Shown: positions 1 through 9,835 of the stretch, one piece after another
Layout: every line of letters starts with the position of its first letter
Numbering within the stretch: position 1 is the first letter of the stretch
Source: Euclidia mi
Taxonomy: Eukaryota; Arthropoda; Insecta; Lepidoptera; Erebidae
Direction: 5' to 3'
DNA length: 64,000 nucleotides
Assembly: GCA_944739405.2 (NCBI GenBank)
Contig: CALYKY020000268.1
Coordinates: 18,001-82,000 of the forward strand
Made by a program: the position numbers and the translations under genes
Notes under the pieces: generated by a model
The model's database searches: none
What the model saw: the letters and a program-made list of their open reading frames with translations, nothing else
Told to the model about the DNA's origin: nothing

Positions 1-446
1 AAATTAATCGGTGAGTATGTGTCACTCTTAAAATTTGCAGAAGATATCGTCTTCGTGAATATTATATAATAATTGAAACTGGGGGACTTGTTGTATCTGC
101 TGAGCAGCCTGACTAAGTGCTCAATCAGACTGCACTAGCGGGTGCGGGCGCGGGCGCGGGCGCTCGGGTCTTGGCGTCTGCGTATTCACAGTGCCGAGCG
201 AGCTTCGAGTCTCATTGCACATGTGTTTGGTTGTTCTCAAACTTTGAGCTGCTACGTATTTAAAAGACATGGATGAAGATATGTTTTTATTAATGGAAAA
301 TTCATACTTAAAATGGAAATTGCTATATATGTTTCCATATTGAAACAATATTTGTTTTAATCACTAATATTCATTTATTTATTCTTAATTAAAATCTATA
401 AATTAGTCGAAAAATTACGTTTATGGAGTAGTTAATTACTTAATGT

Positions 447-1010
447 CTATCCATATTGTGATAAGGGTTGAACATTCCAGTCACATTCCGTCTCTTCCAT
501 TAATAATTGCATCATTTTGTTCTTTACTCGCAGTTTTTGTAATGGTGGAAATGCTTTCATTTGTGGAATGAGACTTTAAAAAAAATAATAATCTTCACAT
601 TTCTCTTCACCATCATTTGAAGATGTGGTTGCTTGCGAAAGTTTCATTTGTAGTAACTCAATTTTTTTATTTTCCAGTTCAATAAATTGCTCTCTGTAAT
701 CAGAAGCACACTTGCGCTTTTTGCTTCCTGAACTCGATTGAGATACTGTATCAGTGACATCAGTTATTATACTAGAGTCATCTGTATCGGCATGGTCTTG
801 TGAAATGTCATGTGTTGTTACTGCATCTAAATTTCCAGAAGATTGTTCAGCAGTTAAATCATCTTTAATAAATAACATTTGTTGAAAATAAGGCCAAGTG
901 GACTGCAGAGTATCACCTGGATCACCTGAGCGTGCCGGTGGAAACTTCTTTAGTTCTTTACGAAAATGGTCCCTTAAATTTTTCCATTTTTTTCACAACT
1001 GTTTATCTGA
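447..1010 (-). pseudogene. Harbinger MADF/BESS protein, 3' exon
   Basis: Minus-strand exon after a plausible splice acceptor (TTATTTTCAG ending near 1011). It begins with the second half of a MADF domain (KKWKNLRDHFRKELKK), runs through a Ser/Asp-rich linker and a basic KKRK stretch, and ends in a BESS-like motif (KLRVKNKMMQLLME) with a stop at 447-449. An in-frame TGA just after the acceptor and a frameshift in the poly-T run near 575-580 break it. The N-terminal half of the MADF domain is encoded at 2850-3039, so this is one gene with a long intron. In the family this protein binds the transposon ends and brings the transposase to DNA. Confidence 0.72.
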
Positions 1011-1040
1011 AAATAATTTGTGTTTAATACTTTGTTACAG

Positions 1041-2748
1041 ATTTTTGTCTACTGGCATGTCTTTTACAGCATTGTCACACAGTTTTAGAATGGGTGTAAG
1101 TACCATTTCAACTTTAGTCCATGAGACATGTATGGCAATATGGAATGAGTTAGTAGGTATTCACGTGCCTCCTCCTACGGAACTACAATTAAAAATGGTA
1201 GCGGAAGATTATTATAGACTTTGGAATTTTCCTAATTGCATAGGCAGTCTAGATGGAAAGCACTGTCGCATTAAAAAACAAAATAATAGTGGATCTCTTG
1301 ATTTTAATTATAAAAAATTTTATTCGATAGTACTTCAAGGAGTAGCCGATGCGAAAAGGAAATTTATTGCAATTGAAGTGGGTGGACGAGGAAAACAAAG
1401 CGATGGTGGTACTTTTCATGCTTCTGCTTTGCGATATTTAATAGAGGAAAATAAATTTAACATTCCAAAACCAGAAAAGTTACCACATTCTAACATAGTT
1501 GCCCCTTACGTGCTCGTAGCTGATGAAGCGTATTCATTGAAAAATTATTTGTTAAGACCGTTTCCACGTAGCACATTGAACGTGCAAAGAAGAGTATTTA
1601 ACAGAAGATTATATATAGCGCGGCAAACAATTGAATGTGCCTACGGTATTCTAAGCACGAAATGGAGGATATTAAAAAAATCTATTGAAACCAGTCGAGA
1701 GAACGCTTGCTTGATTATTAAAACATGTTGTTTATTACATAATATTTATTATACTAGACTTCAGTGGAGGAGTTGCAGGAGATGGTAACAATCATGCATG
1801 GTGCGTTAGAGAGGAAAGGAATGAAAGTGAATGTAAGTAAAACGAAAGTTATGGTTTTTGAAAAGGAGGAATGCGTTACGGCTTGTAATGTTATGATCGA
1901 TGGACAGCGAGTGGAGCAAGTGAATGAGTTTGTATATTTAGGTACGCTGTTTACAAGAGATGGTAAGAATGTAGAAGATATTGAAAGAAGAGTTAATGCA
2001 GGTAATAGAGTGAATGGAGCTCTGAAGGCGTTTATGAATAGCCAAAACGTGTCCAAAAAGGCACGTTTGGCTGTGCATAGAGGGGTGTTAGTACCTACTC
2101 TTATGTATGGTAGTGATAGTTGGGTATGGCAGAAAAGTCATGAAAGTAGAATAAATGCTGTAGAAATGAGAGCACTGAGAAGTATGTGTGGTGTCTCTCT
2201 GACTGACAGAGTAAAGAATTGTGTGATAAGAGAGTGTTGTGGGGTAAAAGAAGATGTAGTGACAAGCATCGAGAAAGGTATGCTAAGATGGTTTGGGCAC
2301 GTGGAGAGGATGGATGACGAAAGACTGACCAAGCAAATATATAAGGCAAGTGTGGAAGGGACAGGACGAAGGGGAAGACCTAGGCGGACGTTCTCTGATC
2401 AGATTGGAGACATCCTAAAAACAGGACAGGTGAGAAGTACCCTGAACAGAAGAGCATGCATGAGGAATCTGATGGGAGTGAATGAAGCAAGAGAGATATG
2501 TCTGGATCGTTGCAAATGGCGTTTCGTAGTCTCTGCCTACCCTTCCGGGAAACAGGCGTGAGTCTATGTATGTATGTATGTACTAGACTTAGATGGTGAC
2601 GCTGATCCAGATTGTCATACCTGGGCTACAGCCGAAAACAACCATAATAACATAAAATGTAATGCGTAACTCGGATAGAAATCCTACAAGACAAGCAAAA
2701 ATAATTCGTGACAAGTTTATGAATTACTTTTGTGAACACAACTATTAA
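1041..2748 (+). pseudogene. Harbinger transposase (HARBI1-like DDE nuclease), split
   Basis: The coding region starts after a TTTGTTACAG acceptor at 1040 and shows the HARBI1/DDE_Tnp_4 catalytic landmarks: SLDGKH with the first Asp (about 1251), VADEAY with the second Asp (about 1520) and RQTIECAYG with the catalytic Glu (about 1630). Reading stops at 1761, where an RTE fragment is inserted, and resumes at 2591 after the duplicated target TACTAGACTT. A frameshift near 2665 then leads to the usual basic/aromatic C-terminus ending IRDKFMNYFCEHNY at 2746-2748. The N-terminal helix-turn-helix region is missing or in other exons; an ATG-opened stretch MDEDMFLLMENSYL near 270 is a possible first exon. 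It would cut and paste the element in the nucleus but is dead here. Confidence 0.8.
1762..2580 (+). mobile_element. RTE-type LINE, 5'-truncated copy 1
   Basis: An 819-bp insertion flanked by an exact 10-bp target duplication TACTAGACTT (1752-1761 and 2581-2590). It holds the C-terminal part of an RTE-type reverse transcriptase, open from 1764 to 2561, with the thumb motif KTKVMVFEKEE, YLGTLFTRDGK, YGSDSWVWQKSHESRINAVE and the conserved tail LRWFGHVERMDD / RRGRPRRTFSDQI. The 3' end is CTCTGCCTACCCTTCCGGGAAACAGGCG followed by (TATG)n, in two stretches an RTE-type simple tail. The polymerase active site is absent, so this is a dead-on-arrival copy. A second fragment of the same family lies at 50986-51368. 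Confidence 0.88.
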
Positions 2749-2849
2749 TTACTACTACCTACCTACACATTAAACTATACCTACATATCTACCTTCTCTA
2801 AAGCTATAATCTGTTATTGTACCTAATAATTATATGAATACAAACTAAC

Positions 2850-3039
2850 CGTTACTTCCAGGAAACAATTGTTTTATTTCTTCCGATAATTTATTTATGG
2901 CTGCACTATTTAAATGGTGCAGATGTTTACTTTGCCAAATAGCTGTGCGATGTTGTACTGCTGATATAAATTCTGCAGTATTGATATCCAACGCTTCGGC
3001 GGGTAAATCAGAGTGGTTTAGAACCACACGCGTAGTCAC
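2850..3039 (-). pseudogene. Harbinger MADF/BESS protein, 5' exon
   Basis: An ATG-opened minus-strand exon encoding the start of a MADF (Myb/SANT-like) domain: FISAVQHRTAIWQSKHLHHL and KLSEEIKQLFPG. It ends at a donor-like G|GTTAGT at 2849, and the rest of the domain follows after an acceptor near 1011, so the intron spans the transposase on the other strand. The start codon lies just inside the GC-rich right terminal region, where a promoter would be expected. Splice sites are inferred from sequence only. Confidence 0.7.
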
Positions 3040-3237
3040 CTAACAGACGCTATGTCACTCTGAACGATACGGGCGGAGTGAGCCATTAGAAACACCCGCG
3101 CCAGCCGCGCCCGCGCCCGCCACATGAAGACGCGCGGCTCGCGCGGGCAATGTGAACGCAAAGGGAGTCTGCATACATTTGAATTACACGCGCCCACGCT
3201 AGCACCCGCGCCCGCCTCCAGTCTGAAAGAGTACTAA

Positions 3238-3884
3238 CTTTCTGCTCGCATTTGCCTCCGGATGAATTTGGATAAAACCATGATTATGTTCAATGACGAT
3301 TATCTTCAATGGGTTTCTCCCGAAGGTAGCCAGAAGTAAGCTTCTCAGTTGGGTAGACACAAATTCGAAAAGAAGGCTAGCGGAAAATTAAATCTTGATT
3401 AAGCCGGGTAAAGGCAACTCCATCAAGTTTTTTGGTCACCCATACCGCGAAGTCTGAATGGAGACGTGGACACTGACGATGCTACTGGTCCACCAAATCA
3501 TATGTTTAGAATCTTGGCTGAGTCTATCGGGCCTAATTTGTAGTTCTACTTAGTAGTTGAGAACTAAAGTATATCAGACTCAAAGATGCGATACGAGCAG
3601 TTAAGACGTGTTATGTACGTCGTGTCGTCGATGCGTTGAGACATCTGGCTAAAGCTATCCCAGTATCAGTGACTAAATTGGTTTGTTTAAGTGACGGCTG
3701 TCACCCACGCTCCCGACAGCCACGTTTTTCCCCTTCAATGTCAAATGAAACTGACTCTGTAGCAAAATCTTATCATCCTCCTAACGTTAACCCAGTTGAA
3801 ACCGTTCATAAACTAGTCTAACCGAACTTGACTTAATATTAGATTTTGCACAGAACGACTGCCTGCCTAACCTTCGCAACCTAC
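3238..3884. other. Intergenic remnant, no intact gene
   Basis: AT-moderate sequence between the Harbinger element and R1-like copy A. A short stretch reading MNLDKTMIMFNDDYLQW near 3262 resembles the thumb of a LINE reverse transcriptase, but stops follow at once. At 3570-3602 lies one of four copies of a short dispersed motif (CAAAGATGCGATACGAGC). Nothing else is recognisable. Confidence 0.4.
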
Positions 3885-3899
3885 TAATAATAAGACTAA

Positions 3900-4010
3900 T
3901 TTAAACGGTCCCTATTGGGCAACATATTATTATTAAGGTTTTTGACTATATATTGTGTGTGACCTTGTCAATTAGACCGAAAAACGGTCTTATTGGGCAA
4001 AATATTTGTT
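3900..4010 (+). promoter_or_regulatory. R1-like 5' UTR twin motif (copy A)
   Basis: Two near-repeats ACGGTCCCTATTGGGCAA (about 3906) and ACGGTCTTATTGGGCAA (about 3985) lie upstream of gag. Copy B has the same pair (about 26701 and 26780) and copy C too (about 48652 and 48748). They are followed in each copy by ACTTTTACAAG..AGTCCCTGTT. Conservation in three copies suggests a functional 5' UTR or internal-promoter element; that role is inference. Confidence 0.45.
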
Positions 4011-4125
4011 GATGATTTAGAGAGCAGGGCAACGTTTTACTTTTACAAGTTAGTCCCTGTTATCCTACCGCTGCAGGATGATGCCAGGCATCAGAACCCC
4101 GTCGGTTAGACCGTAAAAAACTGAA

Positions 4126-5195
4126 ATGGAGAAGGAGAGAACAAACAAGAGAGCAATGACCACTGTCATGAGGTCACCCGAGATGACCAAGGACAAGCCA
4201 TTTGTCCGAAAAAGTGTGGACTTGATAGAGGGTTCTCACACCAGAGCCGGCTCTGCCTCGCCCACCACCAACATGACAAAGCAGCCCGGCACTGCTGTAA
4301 AGCCATCTTCCTCCACTGCTCAGAGACCGCAGACCGCGAAGACCGTGACGCAGGGCAAAGCGGCTGCTGATGAGGTCATAAACATTTCCCCACCAAAGAA
4401 ACAATAGGCCAGCAGAATAACAGAGGCAATAGCCTGCCTGATCAAGAGAAGGGATACCTTGATCAGTCCAAAAATATAAAAACGGAAATTAGGGAGGAGG
4501 TGAAAAAAGCCCTAGATAGACTGGGGGAGTCGGTGAGGGAGGCAGAGGCGGAGATAAGAGCACTCAAAAGGGAGAGAACACAGAAAGGGGAAGGAAAAGG
4601 AGAAAGAGAGGAACGCAAAGAGCCTGGCCTGGATAAGATCAGCTCTACGGTAAAGAGCCCGGACATGGAGGCCATCATGACGAGACTCGAACAGCACACA
4701 CGGATGCTGGTCGAAAGCGACAAGAAGTTAGAAGATATAAAGGAGACTATCCGTGAGCGGCACATAGAGCTGCAGGGAAAGGAGAAGCCCTCATATGCGC
4801 AGGTGGCAGGACATGGAAGTGCAGCGGTGGCGGTAAAACGCGACAAGCTGCACTCCATAATCGTGTCATCCACGGACGAGACCGAGACCGGCGAGGATGT
4901 ACTGGAGAAGGTCCGCAAAGCGGTGGACGCAAAAGAAGGATGGATCCGGGTGGAGAGAGTCCGAAAAGCGAAGGACAGAAAAATTGAAATGGGGGTGGGC
5001 ACAACGGAGGAAAGGGAGAAAGTCCGGGCTAGACTGGCGGAACGGGCAAGGGACCTCAGCGTCGAGGAAGTGCGGAACAAGGACCCGATGCTGGTCCTAA
5101 AGGATGTCCTAAAGATTAACTCGGACGAGGACATCATTAAAGCCCTGAAGAACCAGAATCGGGACGTGTACCATGGACTCGACGGTGGAGAAACG
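4126..5195 (+). pseudogene. R1-like gag (ORF1), 5' part, copy A
   Basis: N-terminal gag of the R1-like LINE. The first 93 codons are Ser/Thr/Pro-rich with basic clusters (TPEK-type motif in relatives). A frameshift near 4400 is followed by a long Glu/Lys/Arg-rich stretch from about 4430 with coiled-coil character (EEVKKALDRLGESVREAE). Then comes the conserved block IIVSSTDETETGEDVLEKV / VDAKEGWIRVERVRKAKDRK / LAERARDLSVEEVRNKDPML. The Gypsy LTR starts after codons GGET, and the gene resumes at 17096. Gag binds element RNA to form the transposition particle. Confidence 0.75.
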
Positions 5196-5349
5196 TGTAA
5201 AGACGAAGGTATTTGGGAGAGAAATGATACCACTGGCTGCTCGAATAATACTCTCTATATTTTAGGATAACGCATGATTAAATAGACATGTTGATTACAT
5301 ACACATACACAAGTATAACATAGATACATTACATCAATTTCACACTACA
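5196..5349 (-). repeat. Gypsy 3' LTR
   Basis: 154 bp, starting TGTAAAGACGAAG and ending CACACTACA on the plus strand. It is nearly identical to 16938-17091 (shared core TATTTGGGAGAGAAATGATA). On the minus strand a purine-rich CTTGGGAGG lies just upstream of its TG end and could serve as the polypurine tract. The short length is unusual for Gypsy elements. Confidence 0.85.
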
Positions 5350-5534
5350 CCTCCCAAGGCGGTGTAAAAATAAAATAAAATTACAATTTTGTTTTATTTT
5401 AATATCCTTATCTAATAATAGTACGTAAATATACTATACGCTTTAATCTAATACATAATTGATACAGTAGTATTAAAAATAGGTATACAAATTATAAAAA
5501 AAGATAAAAACATTGTGTGAAAAAATATAAAATA

Positions 5535-5807
5535 TTACTGTTGGTGGTACAATTTAGTTCTATTTTTGTGAATGATATCTACTTTTCCATTCTTTAATAT
5601 TTTGACATTTGGTGACTCGTCAGAAATAACTCTGTATGGCCCAGAATAAACACAATCTAATTTATTACACATATTATTCTTAACCAAAACTAAGTCATCA
5701 GGATGATAAGTTGTTGGATTTACATTCTTATCATAACGCTCTTTTTGTTCTAATTTACTTTTGAGAAGGTTGTCTCTTGCATCTATCAACGACTTTTGTA
5801 GTCTATA
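5535..5807 (-). pseudogene. Gypsy integrase, C-terminal domain
   Basis: Minus-strand end of pol: a helix-rich linker (SKLEQKERYDKNVNP) followed by a small beta-barrel-like segment (DDLVLVKNNMCN, YSGPYRVISDESPNVKIL) typical of the integrase C-terminal DNA-binding domain. It stops at 5535 after KLYHQQ. It is separated from the catalytic core by the TIR element at 5808-7218, across which the protein would read on through YRLQKS. No envelope ORF follows. Confidence 0.75.
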
Positions 5808-7218
5808 GGAGACCGGCCAAAGTTGGCTTGAACGTGAACAATCGTTTAAAAAAAAAGTAAATTAATCAAAGTTTTTGTTTTAATATATTATGAATATTGA
5901 TCGCTATCCAGTAGTATGAAATAAACACATAATAATAATGGATTTTAAAATACTTTCGTTTGATTAAAAAAGCGTGTGTACTTCAATGGACTATTTGGAT
6001 GGTTGGTTTGTGTTGCCTTGTAAATAATCGGTGGAAAATATCGTTACAAAGTGTTTAACAAAATCACATTTTAAAGCGATTGCCGAAACCTGAAAGTACG
6101 TAGTTATTTTTTTTATTTTATATATTTTTAGACGACAGTCATAAATAACGTAAAATAATGATATTATTTTTAATAATATCAAAATGGTAATGTATGTTGG
6201 GTATTTAGTTTCATACTCCAGCAACACTTGACTAACTTGTCAATTATATTACCGTGATACCGTCATTCGCTTTGCGTTCGTTTCGTTTGATCGTATTGTG
6301 GATTTGATTTTGTGTTAGCTGTTCTTTTTCTTCTTGTGCTTTCTAAATGGACTCCGAATATTCTCCTCATGACGACCATGGCTTGTCTACGGACCCAGTA
6401 CCCGCTTCGAACGATAACTTGCGCTTGAAAATGGATTACCCAATCGAGCTTCATGATCATGAATCAATGCATTGCATCAATTGTGGTACCAATATTACAC
6501 AGCGGAGAAACCATATTCTCAATCTCGTGGAAGTACGACAAGTAATACTTCAATGGATTGCACCGCAATTGGTATGTATTTGGCATTTCAACAACTTACT
6601 CACATAATTATGTTTATTTATCCAAATATTAAATTGATATTATAAATACATGCATTACAATTGTTTATTTTGGTTTGTCAACAGATCGAGGCTCATAGCA
6701 TACATATGTCATTCTTGATGGACTGTGGCATTAAACATATCCCGTATGCCACAAATCGCAAACCCATAACAAGAAGCTGCAAGTTCTGATTCAGGTTGTC
6801 ACAGGTAAATATGTGTCAGCTGTAGAACTTCCCTGATGAGAATAATGTCTCACAGCCTCAATAGTGATACAGAAGGTGAGCGACATATCAGAAGTGTTAT
6901 TTTATTATACAATGGATTAACCCACATGAAGTAAGTTATCATATGATTAACTAGCTTTTGTAAGCGACTTTGTGCTACTCCGTTCCTATTAGTCATAGCT
7001 ATTAGCCGATAAGAAATAAAGGAGTATGGAGTGTGTGAAAAAAATATGCCAACTGAGTGAATAATTAAAATAAATATTTATTTTTAACAATGTGTTTTAT
7101 TTTATTATTCAACTGACTTGGTACTAAACTTCAAAGAATAATGTTAAATTAATATTGTAATTCCAATTATAAATTGTTCACGCCCAGGCCAAAGTCACAT
7201 ACATTGTGGTCGGTCTCC
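5808..7218 (+). mobile_element. 1.4-kb TIR element inside Gypsy integrase
   Basis: Inserted between the integrase core and C-terminal domain. The left end reads GGAGACCGGCC...TTGGCTTGAACGTGAACAAT and the reverse complement of the right end reads GGAGACCGACC...TTGGCCTGGGCGTGAACAAT, with an 11-12-nt insertion on the right side. No clear target duplication is visible. It contains a small two-exon ORF (6347-6789) and AT-rich flanks. The family is not recognised. Confidence 0.6.
6347..6789 (+). CDS. Small cysteine-motif protein, two exons (unrecognised)
   Basis: An ATG at 6347 opens 75 codons to a donor CAATTG|GTATGT (intron from 6572). An acceptor TTGTCAACAG ends at 6684, and the second exon continues in frame to TGA at 6787-6789, giving about 109 residues. 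The protein has an acidic N-terminus, then HCINCGTNITQRRNH, a hydrophobic helix around VRQVILQWIAPQ and a later MDCG. The CxxC pair followed by a WI-P motif resembles small cysteine domains seen in repetitive insect genes, but I cannot name the family. Function is unknown; location inside a TIR element suggests a transposon gene or a captured exon. Splicing is predicted only. Confidence 0.45.
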
Positions 7219-8264
7219 TTTTAATTCAAATGGGTAATAATCATAATTATAGAGTGGATCTACTCTATTTATATTCGAAAAATTACTAGGCAAACAGCAC
7301 TTTTTACCAAAAACTAACTCGTAAGGGGTATATTTAGTAGATGAATGAACCGAAGTATTATAGCAAAATGACCAAAACGGGAGCCATGTACTCCATGTCT
7401 CAGGGTGATTGTCTGTTTGAATACGAAGATATGAATTTAAATGTTTATGTGTGTTCTCCAACGCACCTATGCTTTGGTGATGATAAGCAGTAGAGTTTAA
7501 CTGTTCGACATTCAAAAGTTTACATACCTCCTTAAATGTCGATGAGAGAAACTCTGTCCCACGATCCGTCGTTATCACCTTCGGTACTCCATACCTTAAT
7601 ATAAAATTATTGACTTAAGCTTTCGCGACTTCTTCCGTTGTCTTAATAACTAAAGGATAGGCCTCAATATATTTAGTAAGTTCACACTTTAACGTGAGAA
7701 TATAACTATATTTATAACTATCTCTGTCTAGAGGTCCTACTAAGTCAATATAAATTTTCTCAAACGCAGTATGCGCTGTGGTAGTTATCTCCATTGGTTG
7801 TTTAATATTATGTGTAGAATGTTTTTGTTTTTGTCATTTGTCGCATCTTTTGACAAATTCCTTAATAATCATTTTCTAATCCTGTCCAATAATAATATAT
7901 TTTAATGTTATTGAACATTCGTCTCACACCCGCGTGACCACTCGTGGGTAAGAGATGAAAATCGTTCAAAATTACTCGTTTATCATCGTTATTTTCTATT
8001 TGATGTACATCCTTTACTATATGTAATTGGTTACCGGTCCAATTCTTTGTTTTATCTATCTCATTTAATAACTTTTCTATAAAAATATTATTCTTATTAC
8101 TTTTTACTAAATATATTTCAGTAATATTTATACTTTTGCAAAAGTCTTGTAACTCTCTCACAAATTCGTCTCGCGATATTTGCGATGGAGAAGATACATA
8201 TTTAACGTATATAGTTCTTTCATTAGGAACATATATAAAAATCTTACTCTCTTTATTTATAGTA
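7219..8264 (-). pseudogene. Gypsy integrase, zinc-binding and catalytic core
   Basis: Minus-strand integrase in pieces. The N-terminal zinc-binding segment (8161-7862) contains ILNDFHLLPTSGHAGVRR and IKIYYYWTGL of the HHCC type. The core follows in another frame, with a first Asp in a ..IYIDLVGPLDRD.. stretch (about 7750) and the second Asp in ITTDRGTEF (about 7570). The Glu is in IGALENTHKH (about 7480), completing DD35E. A stop and frameshifts near 7595-7620 and 7840-7870 break it. The enzyme would insert the reverse-transcribed DNA into the genome. Confidence 0.78.
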
Positions 8265-9402
8265 CTATTTTTTTCTATACTCCTCTAGCTTGCAAGTGTC
8301 AATGAAACGTAATTCTACAGATTCGTTCGAACTAATACGAGAGACGTATGGTTGATCAGGCCAAACTGTAGAAGTACTACTCATATCTTTATTACAAGTA
8401 TTGTCAGTCAAGTTTCTTTTCTGAGCTCTAGTCATAACCGAGACACATGATTCATGCATGTGTTTTAAATCATTAGATGTTATGGAAATTCGAGATAATG
8501 CGTCTGCAGCCGTATTATCCGAACCCTTAACATGTTCTATAGTAAAATCATATTCTTCTAACAATAACCTAAATTTAAATAATCTACTAGATGGGACTTT
8601 CATGTTAAATAAAGAAATTAAAGGTCTATGATCTGTTAAGATTTTAAAATATTTTCCATATAAATATGGCCGAAAATGTTTAATTGCCCAAACTATAGCT
8701 ATCAATTCCTTATCAATAGTTGGGTAATTCACTTCAGATTTATTTAGTGTCCTACTAGCGAAAGATACTGGCCTTCCATTTTTATTTGACAAAACTGCAC
8801 CGATTGCGTAATTAGAAGCATCCGTCTGAACAATGAATTCATTTCGTACAGAAAAATCGGGATATTGTAAAACCGGTGAAGATAATATTTTTTCTTTTAA
8901 TTTTTCAAATGAGTATTGACACTTTTCATTCCATACAAAAAAAGCATTTTTACGGCATAGTTTATTAAGAGGATAGGCTAACTCTGCGAAGTTTGGAATA
9001 AATTTCCTATAAAAGTTAACAAAGGCAACAAATCGCCTAGTTTCATCTACATTAGTCGGACACGGATAATTTTGTACAACTTTTATTTTATCCGGGTCAG
9101 GTAATACGCCGTCGCCAGATACTACATGGCCTAAATAAAGGAACTCTTTCTTCAAAAATTTACATTTTTGAGGGTTAAGTTTTAAATTAACTTTTCTTAG
9201 CCGCTCAAATACATCTTGTAGGTTTCTATTATGTATACTTAACTGTCTTCCGAAGACCGCCAAATCATCTAAGTAGACTAGACATTTTTCGTATGTTAAT
9301 CCAGTAATGGCCATTGTTATCATTCTAGAAAAAGATCCTGGACTCGTTTTCAACCCCATGGGCATACGAGTCATCTGATACTGTCCTGAACAAAATGCAG
9401 TG
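8265..9402 (-). pseudogene. Gypsy reverse transcriptase (palm/thumb) and RNase H
   Basis: Open from about 9374 down to 8265. RT motifs in order: TRMPMGLKTSPGSF, the polymerase box CLVYLDDLAVFG, and YLGHVVSGDGVLPDPDKI of the thumb. RNase H follows with FIVQTDASNYAIGAVL, INKEL-type catalytic Glu in YPTIDKELIAIVW, ILTDHRPL and GSDNTAADALSR. The upstream fingers lie in another frame at 9403-9835, a shift of one or two bases at about 9403. That point is also the edge of the 3,369-bp duplication. Confidence 0.82.
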
Positions 9403-9835
9403 TACTTTCTGCTATTTTTTCAAGATTTATGTTATAATAACCTTGATACATATCTAAATGTGAAAAATAAACTGAACCAGAAAGTGAATCGAGTACTTCG
9501 GAAATATTAGGTAATGGAAACTTGTCGTCTTCAATACAATTATTTAATTTACGATAATCAATAACTAATCGCCACTTTTTCTGACCAGTTGCATCCGTCT
9601 TTGTCGGGACTAGTAACACGGGGCTAGACCATTCACTTTGACAAGGTTCTATGACCCCTACACTTAAAATTTTATCAATTTGTTGTTTAATTTCTCCCTT
9701 TTGAGAATGTGGTAAACGATAGGGTTTAGTGAAACTTAGCAATATAACTAGCCAAAAATACACCCTTTCTAATTTCCTTAGAATGCACGACACATTCGTC
9801 AGTAAAGTCTGTCTGAAAGTAATGTATAGATTCAC
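9403..9835 (-). pseudogene. Gypsy reverse transcriptase, fingers, unit 1
   Basis: Minus-strand RT N-terminal part with QKGEIKQQIDKILSVGVIEP, SEWSSPVLLVPTK, KWRLVIDYRKLNN and the first catalytic Asp in FSHLDMYQGYYNI. It joins the rest of RT at 9402 after a small frameshift. An exact copy lies at 12772-13204 in unit 2, where it instead runs into a SINE after IAESS. Confidence 0.78.

Larger units (their letters stand above)
117..3234 (+). mobile_element. PIF/Harbinger DNA transposon, interrupted by RTE fragment
   Basis: The ends form an imperfect terminal inverted repeat: the left end starts GTGCTCAATCAGACTG and the reverse complement of the right end starts GTACTCTTTCAGACTG, 13 of 16 bases matching. 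TAA lies directly outside both ends (114-116 and 3235-3237), the 3-bp target duplication expected of PIF/Harbinger. Subterminal GC-rich blocks with GCGGGCGCGGG motifs lie inside both ends (about 137-165 and 3110-3220). The element carries the two classic genes of the superfamily, a DDE transposase on + and a MADF/BESS DNA-binding protein on -. It is inactivated by an RTE insertion at 1762-2580 and by frameshifts in both genes. Confidence 0.85.

Noticed and set aside
3636..3821. 61-codon ORF after the Harbinger element
   Set aside because: No domain, no repeat partner, typical chance length.
4463..5233. Long minus-strand ORF (256 codons) opposite R1-like gag
   Set aside because: It mirrors the Glu/Lys-rich gag frame as a Ser/Phe-rich antisense shadow; no domain and no start context.
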